Assembly: GCA_028673005.1 (NCBI GenBank)
Contig: CM054117.1
Coordinates: 35,294,061 to 35,358,060 of the forward strand
Source of the DNA: Tanypteryx hageni
Taxonomy: Eukaryota; Arthropoda; Insecta; Odonata; Petaluridae
DNA: 64,000 nucleotides
Direction: 5' to 3'
Shown one piece after another: positions 12,140 through 22,879 of the stretch; position 1 is the stretch's first letter, and every line of letters starts with the position of its first letter. The notes beneath the pieces are model-generated. The model saw only the letters and a list, made by a program, of their open reading frames with translations, was not told the origin of the DNA and searched no databases. A program made the translations under genes and the position numbers.

Positions 12140-13530
12140 TTAGCATTTCAGGGAAAGTGATTATAAGTCCAAATATCCTAAGCCACTACTGAAACCTGAT
12201 GCCGTCCCAAGTGTTAGTATATCGAAATTCCTTACAGTAAAGGACTCCACTGACAGATAAGTACAGTATTGATGAACATAGTGAACATACACTTAATATA
12301 TTTTGTTTCAGGTTTTCAGCAAAGGGAAGGCGATTATGAATGTGAAATGATTAGGCTTTCCCCAAATACAAGTAAGGGTATACATATGACTGATATTATG
12401 ACTTGTACAATGCTGCTGGATAGTGTGGATTATTGTTTATTCTTTTTTTAGCATTTGGTGTATTGCCAACCTGCAGCATCATAGAATGTGGAAGCCCTAC
12501 TTGTTCCAAATATGTTGTTGGCTACCATCTCCCTAACGAAAAGGGGGTGCAAACTGACATGGTCAACTCCAGGTCTGTTAGTAGTCAAACAATTGGTCAC
12601 TTGTATGCAAGGAAGTTGTTCGATAGCATTGAAGAGAAGCAATCTACTTGGTCTGACCGATGCTTTGTTTAATTTATATTATCATTCTTGTAACCAAAAT
12701 CCAGAGATTTAAATATCTTTTTGGCTTAAGCTGTGGAAATTTTATAACTTTGTTTAACTTTCTCAGGCCAGAAAAAATGAATTACCTATTTGAAATATTC
12801 TAACGCCCATTGTACCCCACTCAATCAATTAACAAAAATAAACACTAATTATGATAAATTATTTTTGACTATTGTGAAAATTCGTAGGGGCTTTACATTT
12901 TAAGAACTGGAACTGATGGTTGGGGTATCACCTGGTGTTTTGTGTAAAGTATTTTATACTTGGGTTCAATTTATATATTTAGAATTCAGACAAAAGAAGT
13001 AATTTCCAAACTAGACAAATAAACACCAAGTTTTAAAAAATTCAAGAACCTTAGGATAACACTTAATTGTACATAAGTGCAAATTCAAATGCCTTACAAT
13101 TTTAAGGAACAGGAATACATATTCAAATTACAACCATGCGAATACCATTAAGTTTATGGTTGGGATATCAACTTCTGGAGCAATAAGTTAGGTATGTAAG
13201 TGATGGTTATAAAGGGTCAATATCTGATAGGGAAATTTTTAAAAGTTGTGATATAATTAGCCATTTAGTTGAGGGTGACGAGATCCTCATCGATAGAGGA
13301 TTCCTGATTCAGGATATCCTGGACACAAAAAAGTAAAAGGTATTATGCCCCCTTTCTTATCTAGAAGAAAATTGTTGATGGCAGAGGAGGAAATTCTAAT
13401 CAAGGCAATTGCCATATCTAGGCTTCCTGTTGAACGGACTATGGCCCAAATAAAACTACAGAATTTTAAAATCCGTGATTCCCAACAAAATACTGCCTAC
13501 CATTTCACAATTATTTTATGTTATCTGCTG
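12140..13530 (+). pseudogene. THAP/DDE_4 transposase remnant
   Basis: Several plus-strand pieces line up with a THAP-plus-DDE transposase. Near 12150-12200 a frame reads YPKPLLKPDAVPSV, the usual sequence at the C-terminal edge of a THAP domain. At 12490-12600 a GVQTD linker-like segment occurs. At 13214-13336 the frame has GSISDREI and GDEILIDRGF, matching the second-Asp block of DDE_Tnp_4 enzymes. After a frameshift, 13345-13490 has IMPPFLSR and VERTMAQIK, the block with the third acidic residue. Stops and frame changes between the pieces show that it is dead. The superfamily (ISL2EU/IS4EU or Harbinger-like) is an inference from the DDE_4 blocks. Confidence 0.6.
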
Positions 13531-13670
13531 CTTAGTAAATTTTGAACCTTCATTCTTAAAAGGGCACAAAAAATAACAACATTGTAAAACAGGCTTTTAG
13601 CAAAATATCATGTTCAAATTGAATGCTCTCATTGTCAAGTAAACTAATGAATTTTATTAAGTCTTAGGGG

Positions 13671-13765
13671 GTTCCGGTGGTGTAGTGGTTAGAACGCTGG
13701 CTGATACTCGCCCGATGCTTGAAAAAGTCATCGGGTACCAATCCTGCGCAAGTAGGATTTTTTCA
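13671..13765 (+). mobile_element. tRNA-like SINE head
   Basis: The sequence has a pol III A-box-like stretch (tagtggttagaacgctgg, 13683-13700) and a B-box-like stretch (ggtaccaatcct, 13734-13745), followed by a T-rich run. It does not fold into a normal tRNA, so a tRNA-derived SINE head or relic is the best reading. The SINE body was not delimited. Confidence 0.45.
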
Positions 13766-14516
13766 AGGTCGTTGGATTCAGAAATTTATTTTGTAATCAT
13801 AAACAACACATCTGGTCCAAACATGGACCATATGTTACATAACAAAATATGGTACAAACTTTCTTACCATTAACTCCATTGGCATTTTGTCACCGATATA
13901 AAATCAATATTAACAATATTGTGACCAAACATTTACTTGTAAAAGCTAAGATTGATTGATGGGAATATTAAAACCGTTGATTATGCACAGAGCAAATTCG
14001 TGCTGCAAAAAAATTATAATTAATTAAATAATTGATTCATAAGCATTTGGTAATGGCTAATTAATTAATGGAAATGATTGTAAAACGTCTACAGTATGAT
14101 GGGCTAAGCCACATAGTCAAAAATAATTTTAATAATTTTAATTTTAACTACCTTTAAAAGCACATTCTGGCCAACAGGTGGGAACATTACAACAAAATAC
14201 TTTGGTGCAGGCAAAGTTTAATGACTGAAGACTAAACTCAACTAAAATATTCACCGATCACGGAAAAATGGGCAAAATTGTAGCTTTATATTTTTCAAAA
14301 ACTTAAATCGATCAGAAAACACACTAAATTTCAAATGTAAATAATAATTCGTTAAATCATATGATATTTAAATTTATAAACACTGCGCATGAACATATGT
14401 AGGAAGAACTGGTGCTGTATAATTAGAAGGCACATGTTTGTAAACATTGCTAAATTTACATAAAAATGGTCATTAACGCAACAGTAAAATTTTGTATTTT
14501 AGTAACGCTTATGATG

Positions 14517-14567
14517 TAGGTAAGTAGGTAGGTAGTAGATTTAGGTAGTATGTAAGTAGGTACTTAT
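14517..14567. repeat. (GTAG)n-like microsatellite
   Basis: Imperfect taggtag and taagtaggta repeats occur over about 50 bp. Confidence 0.7.
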
Positions 14568-14941
14568 TGTAAATTAAATAAATAATGTTTCAGATCTTGT
14601 TAAGAGATATTTAAGAATTATACAAAAAAAATACAACTAATTTTTTAACATGCTATTCTCTCAACATACTGTATTTGTGACAAATTTATATTGCACCAAG
14701 CACTTTCATTCTAAATATGCATAAATACACCGAGGAGACACTGTATAAATCGATTAGTAATAGTTAACATCATACCGAATGAATAAATTTCATAATATTG
14801 ACGCTTTAACTATTTATATCGACATCACTAGTTTCACTACAACCAGATCACTGAAGTTCAATTAACCAGCAATAATTACATAAATAGATTTAGATAAAAT
14901 TAATAAGTAGCATATTTAAACCAAAGAATACCTGCTCTTAC

Positions 14942-15087
14942 CTGATTTTTACGTTTATGTTGTCTCTTCTCCGGCATGCTCTAATTCATGTTTCTTGAAT
15001 GGACTTTTCTTGGGGAAATCGAAAAAATCTCACCCTACCATTACAATTTTTGTAACTGTTATTGCAACTAAATACCGCACAAGACAT
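14942..15087 (-). pseudogene. THAP zinc-finger exon, copy B (nonsense mutation)
   Basis: From an ATG at 15087 the minus strand encodes MSCAVFSCNN, then VRFFRFPQEK, the start of a THAP domain with two N-terminal zinc-ligand cysteines. The codon where THAP domains carry their invariant Trp is TGA (14986-14988) here, whereas copy A at 11075-11216 keeps TGG. The frame then continues as IRACRRR to a consensus donor (CAG then GTAAG at 14937-14941). It belongs to the 14893-15200 member of a direct repeat pair with 11031-11330. It is probably the 5' exon of a P-element- or Harbinger-type transposase gene whose other exons are lost or unrecognised. Confidence 0.65.
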
Positions 15088-15330
15088 AATTTCATTGAGA
15101 AAGCCACAGTGCAAGAGAAAACAATATTTTTTTTCAAACCCGCGACCCCAGTCGATGCTAATACATAGGCGACAAGCGCAATCTACCACCACGTGACGTC
15201 ACACGCTCGAAGCGACGCTCAGCTGAGATGCACAACGACCTACTTCCTATAGTAGTACCATGACGTAAACGCCTTATTTTCCTTGAGACGACTGCATTAC
15301 GCGCCGCGAAATTTTAAACGGAAAAGCATC

Positions 15331-16567
15331 GTTAGTAAGTCTGTCCTATAATGCAAACTCACGTTCGCTATGGTTTAGTTTATAAAAAGATGAGGACGAT
15401 TAAGTTGAATGCTATAGCACAGAGTAGCAAATGGAATCAAAATGTTAACGTCACTGGGCGTATCTTTCATGCCTTCGCTTTCCTGTTCTGTTCCAGTATA
15501 TTAATGTTAATTAATCTTTCTGTCTGGTTACGTCATAATTTCTAAGAAGTATTTAGATTTGGTGATTTTTATGTTATTGATATGTGCATAATATTTCTGC
15601 CGTTAACTAATATAAAGGAAGATTAGAATGTCTTGTCGATTTTCCGGCGTGCAAAACAATATTCCGCCCTGGCGCTTCACGCCTCGCAATATTGCAGCCT
15701 GCCGATGCTATCTGCTTTTCTTCAGTTGCTATCGCAACGAGTGCTTTATGTGTTACACTTATCCTTCCAATTCTATGTTGAAAATCACTACTTTAGCGCT
15801 TTTATATGCAATTACAGGTCTTAAAAGTTCATCTCGCACGGATCACGGGAGAATCTTCGTCCGGCATTGAGTGGAAGATGGTAAAGGACAACATCAAATC
15901 GACAATGGAGGAGGCACGCCGTCGACTGTCCTGATTAAGACGATCGCCAATGAAAAACGGGATAAGAGGAGATTGCGGCGAGGAATGTACGAAAATAATG
16001 CTGAAACTAAAGTTTCCAATATACTTGGAAATTATTACGAAGAGAATTAATGTGTGTGAAAAAATGCCTTAAAGTGGTTAATCTTGGAATTCACTAGATG
16101 AATGTTGTGACAAAATGATTGAAAGGGTGTGAAAAAGATGGAATAATAATAATCATGTATTTTTTAATGTATAAACGACGGTAAAATAAAAGAAAATTTG
16201 CTGAAAACCTATTTTACTGGTTTGTTATTGATCATGAAAGCATATTGCTGAAACAAAGTTTCCATATTTTAGTTAAGTACCTAAATATAATAAGATATGT
16301 GGCGAGGATTAAAAGAAGTCATTTGAATTACCGCGATGGTCCCTGATTGGCTCTGGAAACCTCACCCTCCTCTGGTTTTTGACCTTCGGCAAAAAGAGAA
16401 AGCGAGATTCCCCCGCTACCCTCGATATTCGGTCTAAAAACGCCCAAATTAAAAATGAGCGATTTCAGGCAAAATGCTGCCGCTCAGGAATGGGTTGTCT
16501 TTGGTACTGTAAATGTGGCTTTTTCAAAAGGCCGATGATTACTAACTAATAGTTAACTATAAATATC
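15331..16567. other. Intergenic, nothing recognised
   Basis: Short unrelated frames and AT-rich DNA only. No bounded element was found before the hairpin at 16568. Confidence 0.4.
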
Positions 16568-16662
16568 AAATATAAGCGAAGGAAATTCTCCAAAGCCAGT
16601 CAAACTGATAAAATCCGGTTATCAGTTTGACTGGCTTTGGAGAATTTCCTTCGCTTATATTT
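16568..16662. repeat. Perfect 44-bp inverted repeat with 7-nt loop
   Basis: The arm at 16568-16611 is the exact reverse complement of 16619-16662, separated by the loop aatccgg. Perfect 44-bp arms on so short a loop would give a stable RNA or DNA hairpin. No transposon terminus or target duplication was seen around it. Either a recent template-switch event or a small-RNA hairpin locus would fit. Confidence 0.95.
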
Positions 16663-17230
16663 TATATATTTGCCAGTGTAGCTCGCTCTCTTTTACTTAT
16701 CTATTTAAATATCAAAATAAATCAATTTTCCTTGTAGTGGTTCCTTTAATAGGCCGCTTTTACCTTACACTATTAACCAAATCGAAATGGATCAGGTGCA
16801 CATTCCTCAAGGCAGCCATTTAAATGCTATTAGCTGAACGACAAAACTATGCTCGGGTCGATAGCATAGTGCATACGTGCCCGCTTTCTGTACCGAGTTC
16901 TTGGGTTCAATAGCAACTTGGGTAAAAAAAACTTGACTTTATAAATAAAAGATAAAGGTAATTACATTTTTTGCGTTACTAGTTTCATTGGTACTATGTG
17001 AATATGAAGAGCTGAATGGGGTCAATATATAGGGCTTGGCCATCTTTAAGATGTCGTGAAACCAGTGCCGGGTTTAGCGTGGAGTAATCGCGTCAGAGCT
17101 TCGTATTCAAGAGGTCCCGTATTATTATACGTAAATAAAATTCCATATACATACCCGAAAATATTACTGATAAGTAATATAAAATTAAAGTCAATTGTTT
17201 TGGACGTTACTTGGTAGAAATCCATTATTA

Positions 17231-17358
17231 AGAATTAAAATAACTTTGTAAATTCCTACAATACATTTATTAAGAGACTCGATCTAGATTTAAAGTGTTG
17301 AACTCTAAATAGTCTCTTAATGAAAATATTTTAGGAATTTTCAGTTACTTTTAATTCT
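17231..17358. mobile_element. Small foldback MITE
   Basis: The outer arms start agaattaaaa and end ttttaattct. Going inward, the arms contain collinear taacttt/agttac, aattccta/taggaatt and ttattaagagact/agtctcttaat segments. The element is about 128 bp, non-coding, and of unassigned superfamily. Confidence 0.65.
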
Positions 17359-17814
17359 GATCGTGATCTCTTGTGAAATTGCTAAACGTGTTTACTTGCC
17401 GTCTAAGCGTATCAGAGTAACTCAAACCCATTTTCAGCAAATTATCATCTCTCTGTCCAAACTTTGACATACTTATCGCGTGCTTGAAACATACTGTTGG
17501 AGAGTGCGAATCGACATAAATCGTGCTCTGGTTTTGAACAGCTTTAGACGTATCAGCTGAAGCAAAGAGAGCATTTGAATCATTTTGATTCAAGAGAACG
17601 CTGACCTTATTCCTCTAATCAATTTCAAAAATACAATATCACGTCATGAAAAGCTTGAGAAAACCGGATGTGCATTTTGGCTGCAAAGAATTCGTCATCA
17701 TTAGTGGTTCTCCTGAAAATTCGATTAATATTACTGTGTCCGTGCAGCATTTTCCAAGCGGAATGAAATGAATTATTTGCGATGAAGAAAACGGAAATAT
17801 GTACATACTAGAGG

Positions 17815-18090
17815 GGGCCTGCCCAGTGGCCTAACTATAGCTTTTGGGCCCCTAGCGAAAAATCTCTCAGGGCCCCACATAATAATTGAATATTTATTAG
17901 TGTATTCTGAGTGTAATGGATATTAATAGAAATAACACAAATATAGAATTTTGATAAACAAAGTATTTGTATTTATTAAGAATAATTAAATTTATAAATT
18001 ATTATAAGCAATGGATGCAAGGGTGAGGGCCCCCTTGGTCTTGGGCCCTTACGCGATCGCGTAACTTGCGTACCCATATTTACGCCCCCG
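17815..18090. mobile_element. Probable non-autonomous hAT-like fragment
   Basis: The left side has cagtggcctaacta followed by gggccccta and gggcccc; the right side has gggccccct, tgggccctta and gcgtaact in roughly inverse arrangement. Similar CAGTGGCGTAAC-type ends are common in hAT elements. The right terminus is not clean and no target duplication is visible. Confidence 0.3.
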
Positions 18091-18158
18091 GCCTCCGCTC
18101 GCTCCGGCGTTCTTTGAGGTGAGCGACTGCGCTATCTACAATTCGTCGGTGGCCGCGT

Positions 18159-18210
18159 AAAGAATTACCGAAAACGTCAGTGGGAAAGAATTACCGAAAA
18201 CGTCAGTGGG
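18159..18210. repeat. Exact 26-bp tandem duplication
   Basis: The 26-bp unit beginning aaagaattaccg and ending gtcagtggg occurs twice in immediate succession (18159-18184 and 18185-18210) without differences. Confidence 0.95.
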
Positions 18211-19275
18211 CATCACGGTCTACTTTTTTATGTAATAGAGAGATATTTCGAAAACGCTACATCGAAGAAAAAAACCTTTTTAACAAAAAAATGTCTTGAT
18301 AAGACCAGTTTGGAAAAATTATTTTCAGCTTAGCTAGAATAAATGCGAGGCGCGTAGCGCCGAGGTAACTTGTAGCAAGCGAGGATGGAGGATGACGAAG
18401 TTGACGAGCGTAGCGCGTAGGGACAGGGACCCTAGTATTAACTAAATACATTCACAACCCGCTTAACGCTGTGGATGCGTTCCTGAAAACTGAATCAACG
18501 TTATGCGGGGTCATTTTATTATAGTACTTACGGAGATGCGTTTCTAAAATCGTAATTTATTACCTTTTTTCAAAATATTATTATAGCCGCTCTTCTCTCC
18601 GCAACTCTAAAAATGTACTGCAAATAATTCATTCGCGCAATGAATCAGATCTGTTACATACCAGAAATCCTGCAATGTAATAACCGTTTCAGATTTTTTG
18701 TCATTTTCTCACACTTTAATATATTCCCCTTACAATTAGGGTATGGATTTTTTGGGTTTAATAAAAATTTTATTCGGGTTTTATTATTTTTTTTCACTCG
18801 GGTTAAAATCGGAGTAAGTTACAGATTTTTCGAGGCTTTAATAAAAAGTTCAATCTCAGGTAATTTTCGGCTTTTATTATTTTGCAATTCGGATAAAAAG
18901 ATTTTTAAATAAAAATATTGTTTAAAATTTTAAAAGTTTTATCAACATTCAAAACTTTTTACTATACTTTATATATGTTTGAGAGTGTGAGTCTTGTGTA
19001 AAACGCATTCAGGTGGAGAGAAACAACTGGCAGGCTGCACAAATATCTTGCTTCCCGCTCAACTTCTTTTGAAAACACACCAGATATTAGTGAAATAATT
19101 TTTATTTCGTAGTTTCCAACTAACAGACACTTGGGCTCTGTTTTCCTTGTCCTATAAAAGATCTAATTTTCAACTCTTATAGGTATACTCTTATAAAGAC
19201 CCATCCTTCAACAACTTGTCTGTGAAAAGATTTTGAATTTATCTTAATGTCAAAAATCGCGTCTTTTATTTTTAT
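18211..19275. other. Intergenic, no gene seen
   Basis: This stretch contains short gcgtagcgc phrases (18350-18420) and AT-rich DNA. I found no coding exon or complete mobile element. Confidence 0.4.
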
Positions 19276-19529
19276 CACAATCTCACCCCAGTTATCGGGG
19301 TGACTTTGTGGCACTCTAAGTTTCCATTATTAAAAACCAAGGAGGCCTTAATGACATAATTTCCCCCAGTGGAAATATTTTACTGGATCATTTACAATAC
19401 AAAAAGATATTTTACACATACATAAATGATAAAAAATTACACAAAAATGAACCGGAAATGTTAGCATAACTTTAAAAACTATCAGAAAGCAAACAAAACA
19501 ACCAAACAATTTAAAAGCACAAACTTTCC

Positions 19530-20240
19530 TTAGTTTAATTCTAAATCATAATACATTTTTTTTGTTTTCGGCACCTCAGAAATACTCATACGACAGAGTT
19601 GTTTATGTTTTTCTACGATTTGAACAATATCTTGGTACTCGTATTGAAGTTCGCCCTTTGTTTGAGGCAATTTCCAGTTCACGGTTCCACTTCTCTGCTG
19701 GGCACTTACACTAACACCGTTCTGTGTAGTTTGTGTAACCTTTTTTGGATAAAGTTCACTATCATAACTCACCAACGATAAATCTGATAATTAAAAACTC
19801 AACTTATTTGCACTAATATTAGCATCCTTATCTTCTTTAGATATATACTTCAAACAACTTTTTTCAGATTTAACACTCTGTAAATCAATATGCACCAAAG
19901 GAAATAGTTCCCCAACATGAACACGTAACTCACTTAATAAAACCTTACAAGAAAATTTCGAAAAACAATGTAAATGATAGACAAAGTCCTCGGACAAAGT
20001 ATTCCTCTCAAGCGCTACGCACCAACTGACCAGTGCACCAGCAAAAGCATCTAAAACATCTTGACGAGAACAAGTTTGTTCCCGCGTAATCGCCAACGTC
20101 AAAAAAAGGGCGCCTGGAGTGTGCGCGAGAGGGGGTTGCGTTATCGCTATTTTAGCGGCAGAATGGTACGCCGTAGCGGTCAAAGTCCACACGAGAGGGA
20201 TATGGACAATGAACTGGCCTCTTATCATACTCATCTCCAT
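19530..20240 (-). pseudogene. Rep-like HUH endonuclease, interrupted by a stop
   Basis: The minus-strand frame starts at an ATG at 20240 and runs 149 codons to a TAA at 19788-19790; the same frame then stays open for about 85 more codons to 19530. In the first part I see the three motifs of Rep endonucleases in order and at sensible spacing: FLT at residues 46-48 (motif I), HLH at 89-91 (the metal-binding motif II) and Y132-x-x-K135 (motif III, the nicking Tyr). No Walker A helicase motif follows, so the superfamily 3 helicase half is missing or lost. The family call is from motifs only. The in-frame stop and the missing helicase argue against a working protein. It may be an endogenous viral element or a Rep transposon. 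Confidence 0.5.
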
Positions 20241-20597
20241 TAAAGTAATAAAGAGCTCTTAAAACAACATTATAAAAACAATATCTTCTAATTCCACATT
20301 TCAAAAGAACGTAACGAGAAGTAGCAATAAAGTCCAGGTAATTTTGATCGTATTCAGAAAATTTAATCAAAATAGCAAGAGCTAAACACAGATAAATACC
20401 ATTGCCATGCATATGACATGCAACTTTCAAACGACTTACATGAGTAAATCTAGTGCAAAATATTAAATCTAATATATATGAAGGCCAATACTTGAACACA
20501 GCACCAGTATTTGAATTTAAATGATTCAAAAGACCAATACTAGGCATCAAAACAATTCTCTGAATCTTATCCAACTTTACATTTACATCTCCGTTCT
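20152..20597 (-). pseudogene. Unknown frame upstream of, and overlapping, the Rep-like frame
   Basis: About 140 codons are open on the minus strand in a different frame, overlapping the start of the Rep-like frame by about 90 nt. It has no ATG near its beginning (the first usable codon is TTG). It contains a Cys/Tyr-rich middle and a DEYDKRP segment near its end. Because the overlap lies where the Rep frame begins, this may be the N-terminal part of the same protein displaced by a frameshift. I do not recognise a domain in it. Confidence 0.3.
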
Positions 20598-21197
20598 TAA
20601 GTTAAAACTTTTGAGTTTCAGTGACTGGGTTTTCTTCGAAGTCACTAAAGCCCAAGCTATCCTCGGGGTCTTGGTACGGAATTTCTTCTGTGCCGCATCT
20701 GGAGTGACTTTGTGACAGGCCAAATGCTGCCACAAAGTTACTCCTGTAAGTTAGAAAAATTGCTTAGCATTATATTATCACTAGAAATATTAAGTCAATC
20801 AAAATAATTTTTTCAGCTAAAGGCTCCTGTTTAAACATAGTATTTGTATACCTTAACTTTTTTGGAAACAATTCAGCAGTTTGGTGTGGGCAGATGGAAG
20901 TTTCCAGGTAATATGTCACCACGCTCAAAGTAGGCTCCAAACTAAATATGACGCGGAAAGTAGGGATACGAAAAAAGTATCGATACTTTACTAATATCGG
21001 TACTTTCCTTTCAATACCGGGTACTTTTGTACTCGATTCTTTTCTTTCGATTTTCTAGGGATATCGGTATATTTTTCTTAGCATCGAACCAAATGAGTAC
21101 ATGCAGTAACAAAAGTGAAGCGAAAATGAAGGATGTAAAATCGTCCACGTCTAGGCGCTACTATTCGTGTAGTGTACAAATCGTCACGAGGTTTACC

Positions 21198-21340
21198 ATG
21201 GCACCTCCAAAGAGTTATATTTGGAAATTTTTAAATAGAATTAACAAGGACACTGCTTCGTGAAAAACTTGTTTCAAAGTTTTGAAAACTAGTGGAAATA
21301 CATCGAATATGAATAAACATTTAAATAAGCACCAACAAAA
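21198..21340 (+). pseudogene. BED-type zinc-finger exon (hAT/ZBED-like) with nonsense mutation
   Basis: From the ATG at 21198 the frame reads as a BED finger: S-Y-I-W-K-F-L, then a position where the first zinc-ligand Cys is expected but a TGA (21261-21263) stands, then K-T-C, T-S-G-N-T-S-N-M and two His in HLNKH. The exon ends in a strong donor (GTAAGT at 21341-21346). BED fingers form the N terminus of hAT transposases and their domesticated ZBED relatives. The stop sits in the Cys codon slot, so this is a dead exon. Upstream, a tract of gtatcgata and tactttc phrases (20965-21030) may be the subterminal region of the same element. Confidence 0.6.
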
Positions 21341-21419
21341 GTAAGTTTACAGTTATGTTATAAATATTCGTTTAACTTGATTCATTTTCAATACCGCCAT
21401 TTTAATGAATAATGTGACA

Positions 21420-21551
21420 TACTGGGTGGTATGCATAAAATGTAGCAAAAGGAAAAGCTTTTGCTACGAAACTTTATGCATGCGAATCGTAGCAATTGCT
21501 ACAAAACCGAAGGAAAAGTATTTGCTACGATTTTATTCATACCACCCACTG
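21420..21551. mobile_element. Short MITE with about 30-bp TIRs
   Basis: The left end (actgggtggtatgcataaaa, then tgtagcaaa) matches the reverse complement of the right end (agtgggtggtatgaataaaa, then tcgtagcaaa). Internal gtagcaattgctac is itself a palindrome. The element is about 132 bp and non-coding; the superfamily is unknown. Confidence 0.7.
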
Positions 21552-21618
21552 TGTCTGCCAATGGATGCATTTGCTATATGCCTATACTATATTTTCTGGT
21601 ATATCATCTATTCATCTA

Positions 21619-22002
21619 CATCTACATATTACCCTGCAAGTCACCTTGACGGTGGATGGCAGGGGGTGCCGCGCACCAAGTTCCTAACTAATTATTATTC
21701 ACAGTTATCTATTGTGGGCACGTATTGTCCTAGGGAAAAAGGACTCCTTATACCTCTCCGTCCTACTATCTATTTCGCGAATATTGTCCTCATTATCCCT
21801 CCGTCCGATACATCTACATATTACCCTGCAAGTCACCTTGACGGTGGATGGCAGGGGGTGCCGCGCACCAAGTTCCTAACTAATTATTATTCACTGTTAT
21901 CTATTGTGGTCACGTATTGTCCTAGGGAAAAAGGACTCCTTATACCTCTCCGTCCTACTATCTATTTCGCGAATCTTGTCGTCATTATCCCTCCGTCCGA
22001 TA
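21619..22002. repeat. Tandem duplication, 2 x 192 bp, of the LINE 3' end
   Basis: The segment at 21619-21810 (starting catctacatattacc and ending ccgtccgata) is repeated at 21811-22002 with only a few differences. It spans the last codons of the reverse-transcriptase frame and the 3' UTR, so this LINE has two copies of its tail in succession. Confidence 0.9.
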
Positions 22003-22548
22003 TACGTTGGTTGTCGAATAATATCCTTCATTTCATTTACGAATATCTCCGACCTATATTTATCTAGAAGTTTAAGTCTCGCTTGTAATCTACGATCTTT
22101 CAACGATGGCCAACTCAGCTCATCAATGAGTAACGTAACGCTCTGTTTTTTATCGTAATTCTTTTTCACGAATCTAGCTGCTCGCCGCTGTATTTTTTCT
22201 AAATCCTTTATGAGTCCCCTCTTATATGGATCCCAAACCGCTGCTGCGTATTCCATTTGAGGTCTAACCAACGATAAATAACAGGATTCTCTCACCTTTT
22301 CCGTGCTTTTCCTGTCTATCCTACGCACAAAAGCCAACTTCTTATTTGCCGCACCTATCACTCGTCTTATGTGGGTGTCCCAAGACAGGTTACGATTCAA
22401 GGTTACCCCGAGGTATTTCACGGATTCCGAAACAGGAATGCTCTCACCATCTATCAAGTAGCTAAACACGGACGATGGGCTTCTAGATTTCCAAAAGTTT
22501 AGAACGTTACTCTTTTTCTGATTGATTTCTAGCTGCCATTTCTTGCAC
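21897..22548 (-). pseudogene. LINE reverse transcriptase C-terminal fragment
   Basis: The frame opens without an ATG near 22548 with WQLEINQKKSNVLNF, then VKYLGVTL, RRIDR, LVRPQMEYAAAVWDPY and LEKIQRRAARFV. These blocks are standard for the thumb and C-terminal region of CR1/Jockey-group LINE ORF2 proteins. The palm domain with YADD is absent, as expected for 5' truncation. The frame ends at 21897 inside the second copy of the 192-bp duplication. Confidence 0.8.
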
Positions 22549-22559
22549 CAAACAGAAGA

Positions 22560-22641
22560 AAACTTTTAAATGCATTTCTGATGAGAATGCACCTCTGTTT
22601 AACGTTGTAGGTATGCACGTCTTTTAAACGGCTTTCTACGG

Positions 22642-22650
<9 letters not shown>
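22560..22650 (-). repeat. Dispersed repeat, inverted relative to 24905-25012
   Basis: The reverse complement of this stretch (tatttgccgtagaaagccg, then tttaaaagacgtgcat, aaatgcattt and aaaagtttt) matches 24905-25012 on the plus strand with a few small indels. It is probably a fragment of a dispersed element. An AT repeat follows directly. Confidence 0.75.

Positions 22651-22717
<67 letters not shown>
22647..22717. repeat. (TA)n microsatellite, about 35 units
   Basis: An uninterrupted run of alternating t and a over about 70 bp. The IYIYIY open frame across it is not a protein. Confidence 0.98.
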
Positions 22718-22718
<1 letters not shown>

Positions 22719-22879
22719 GAGTTGTCGGTGCTTGCATACTGCAAGCGCTTAAAAAAATCACCTACCTTACACAAAGATCTAAACTCGTAAATAAACCAAC
22801 GTGATCTCCATGCAACAGTACTTCAGCCACGTGGAGCCTGTATGTTTTAGATAATAAGTTCCATGAGTTCTAGAAGAAA

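Larger units (their letters stand above)
19276..20744 (-). mobile_element. Rep-encoding element bounded by hairpins at both ends
   Basis: The left boundary is an imperfect hairpin (arms 19276-19289 and 19297-19310, loop agttatc); its right arm is ggggtgactttgtg. The right boundary is another hairpin (arms 20701-20716 and 20729-20744, loop of 12 nt); its left arm is ggagtgactttgtgac. The stems of the two hairpins are near-identical, so the element of about 1.47 kb is framed by the same palindrome. Between them lies a minus-strand pseudogene with the three HUH-endonuclease motifs of Rep proteins. This fits an integrated small Rep-encoding replicon (CRESS-like virus, or a replitron-type transposon), with the origin hairpin kept at both ends. 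No target duplication was found. Confidence 0.5.
21600..22550 (-). mobile_element. LINE 3' fragment (CR1/Jockey-like) with (ATGTAG)n tail
   Basis: The minus strand carries the C-terminal part of a non-LTR reverse transcriptase (see 21897-22548) followed by a 3' UTR and a tail of gatgtagatgtag at 21610-21628. The copy is 5' truncated near 22550. Its 3'-most 192 bp are duplicated in tandem. A second, much shorter insertion of the same 3' end lies at 35552-35650. Confidence 0.8.

Noticed and set aside
22529..22774. Open frame with a long Ile-Tyr repeat
   Set aside because: It is the translation of the (TA)n microsatellite; no coding evidence.
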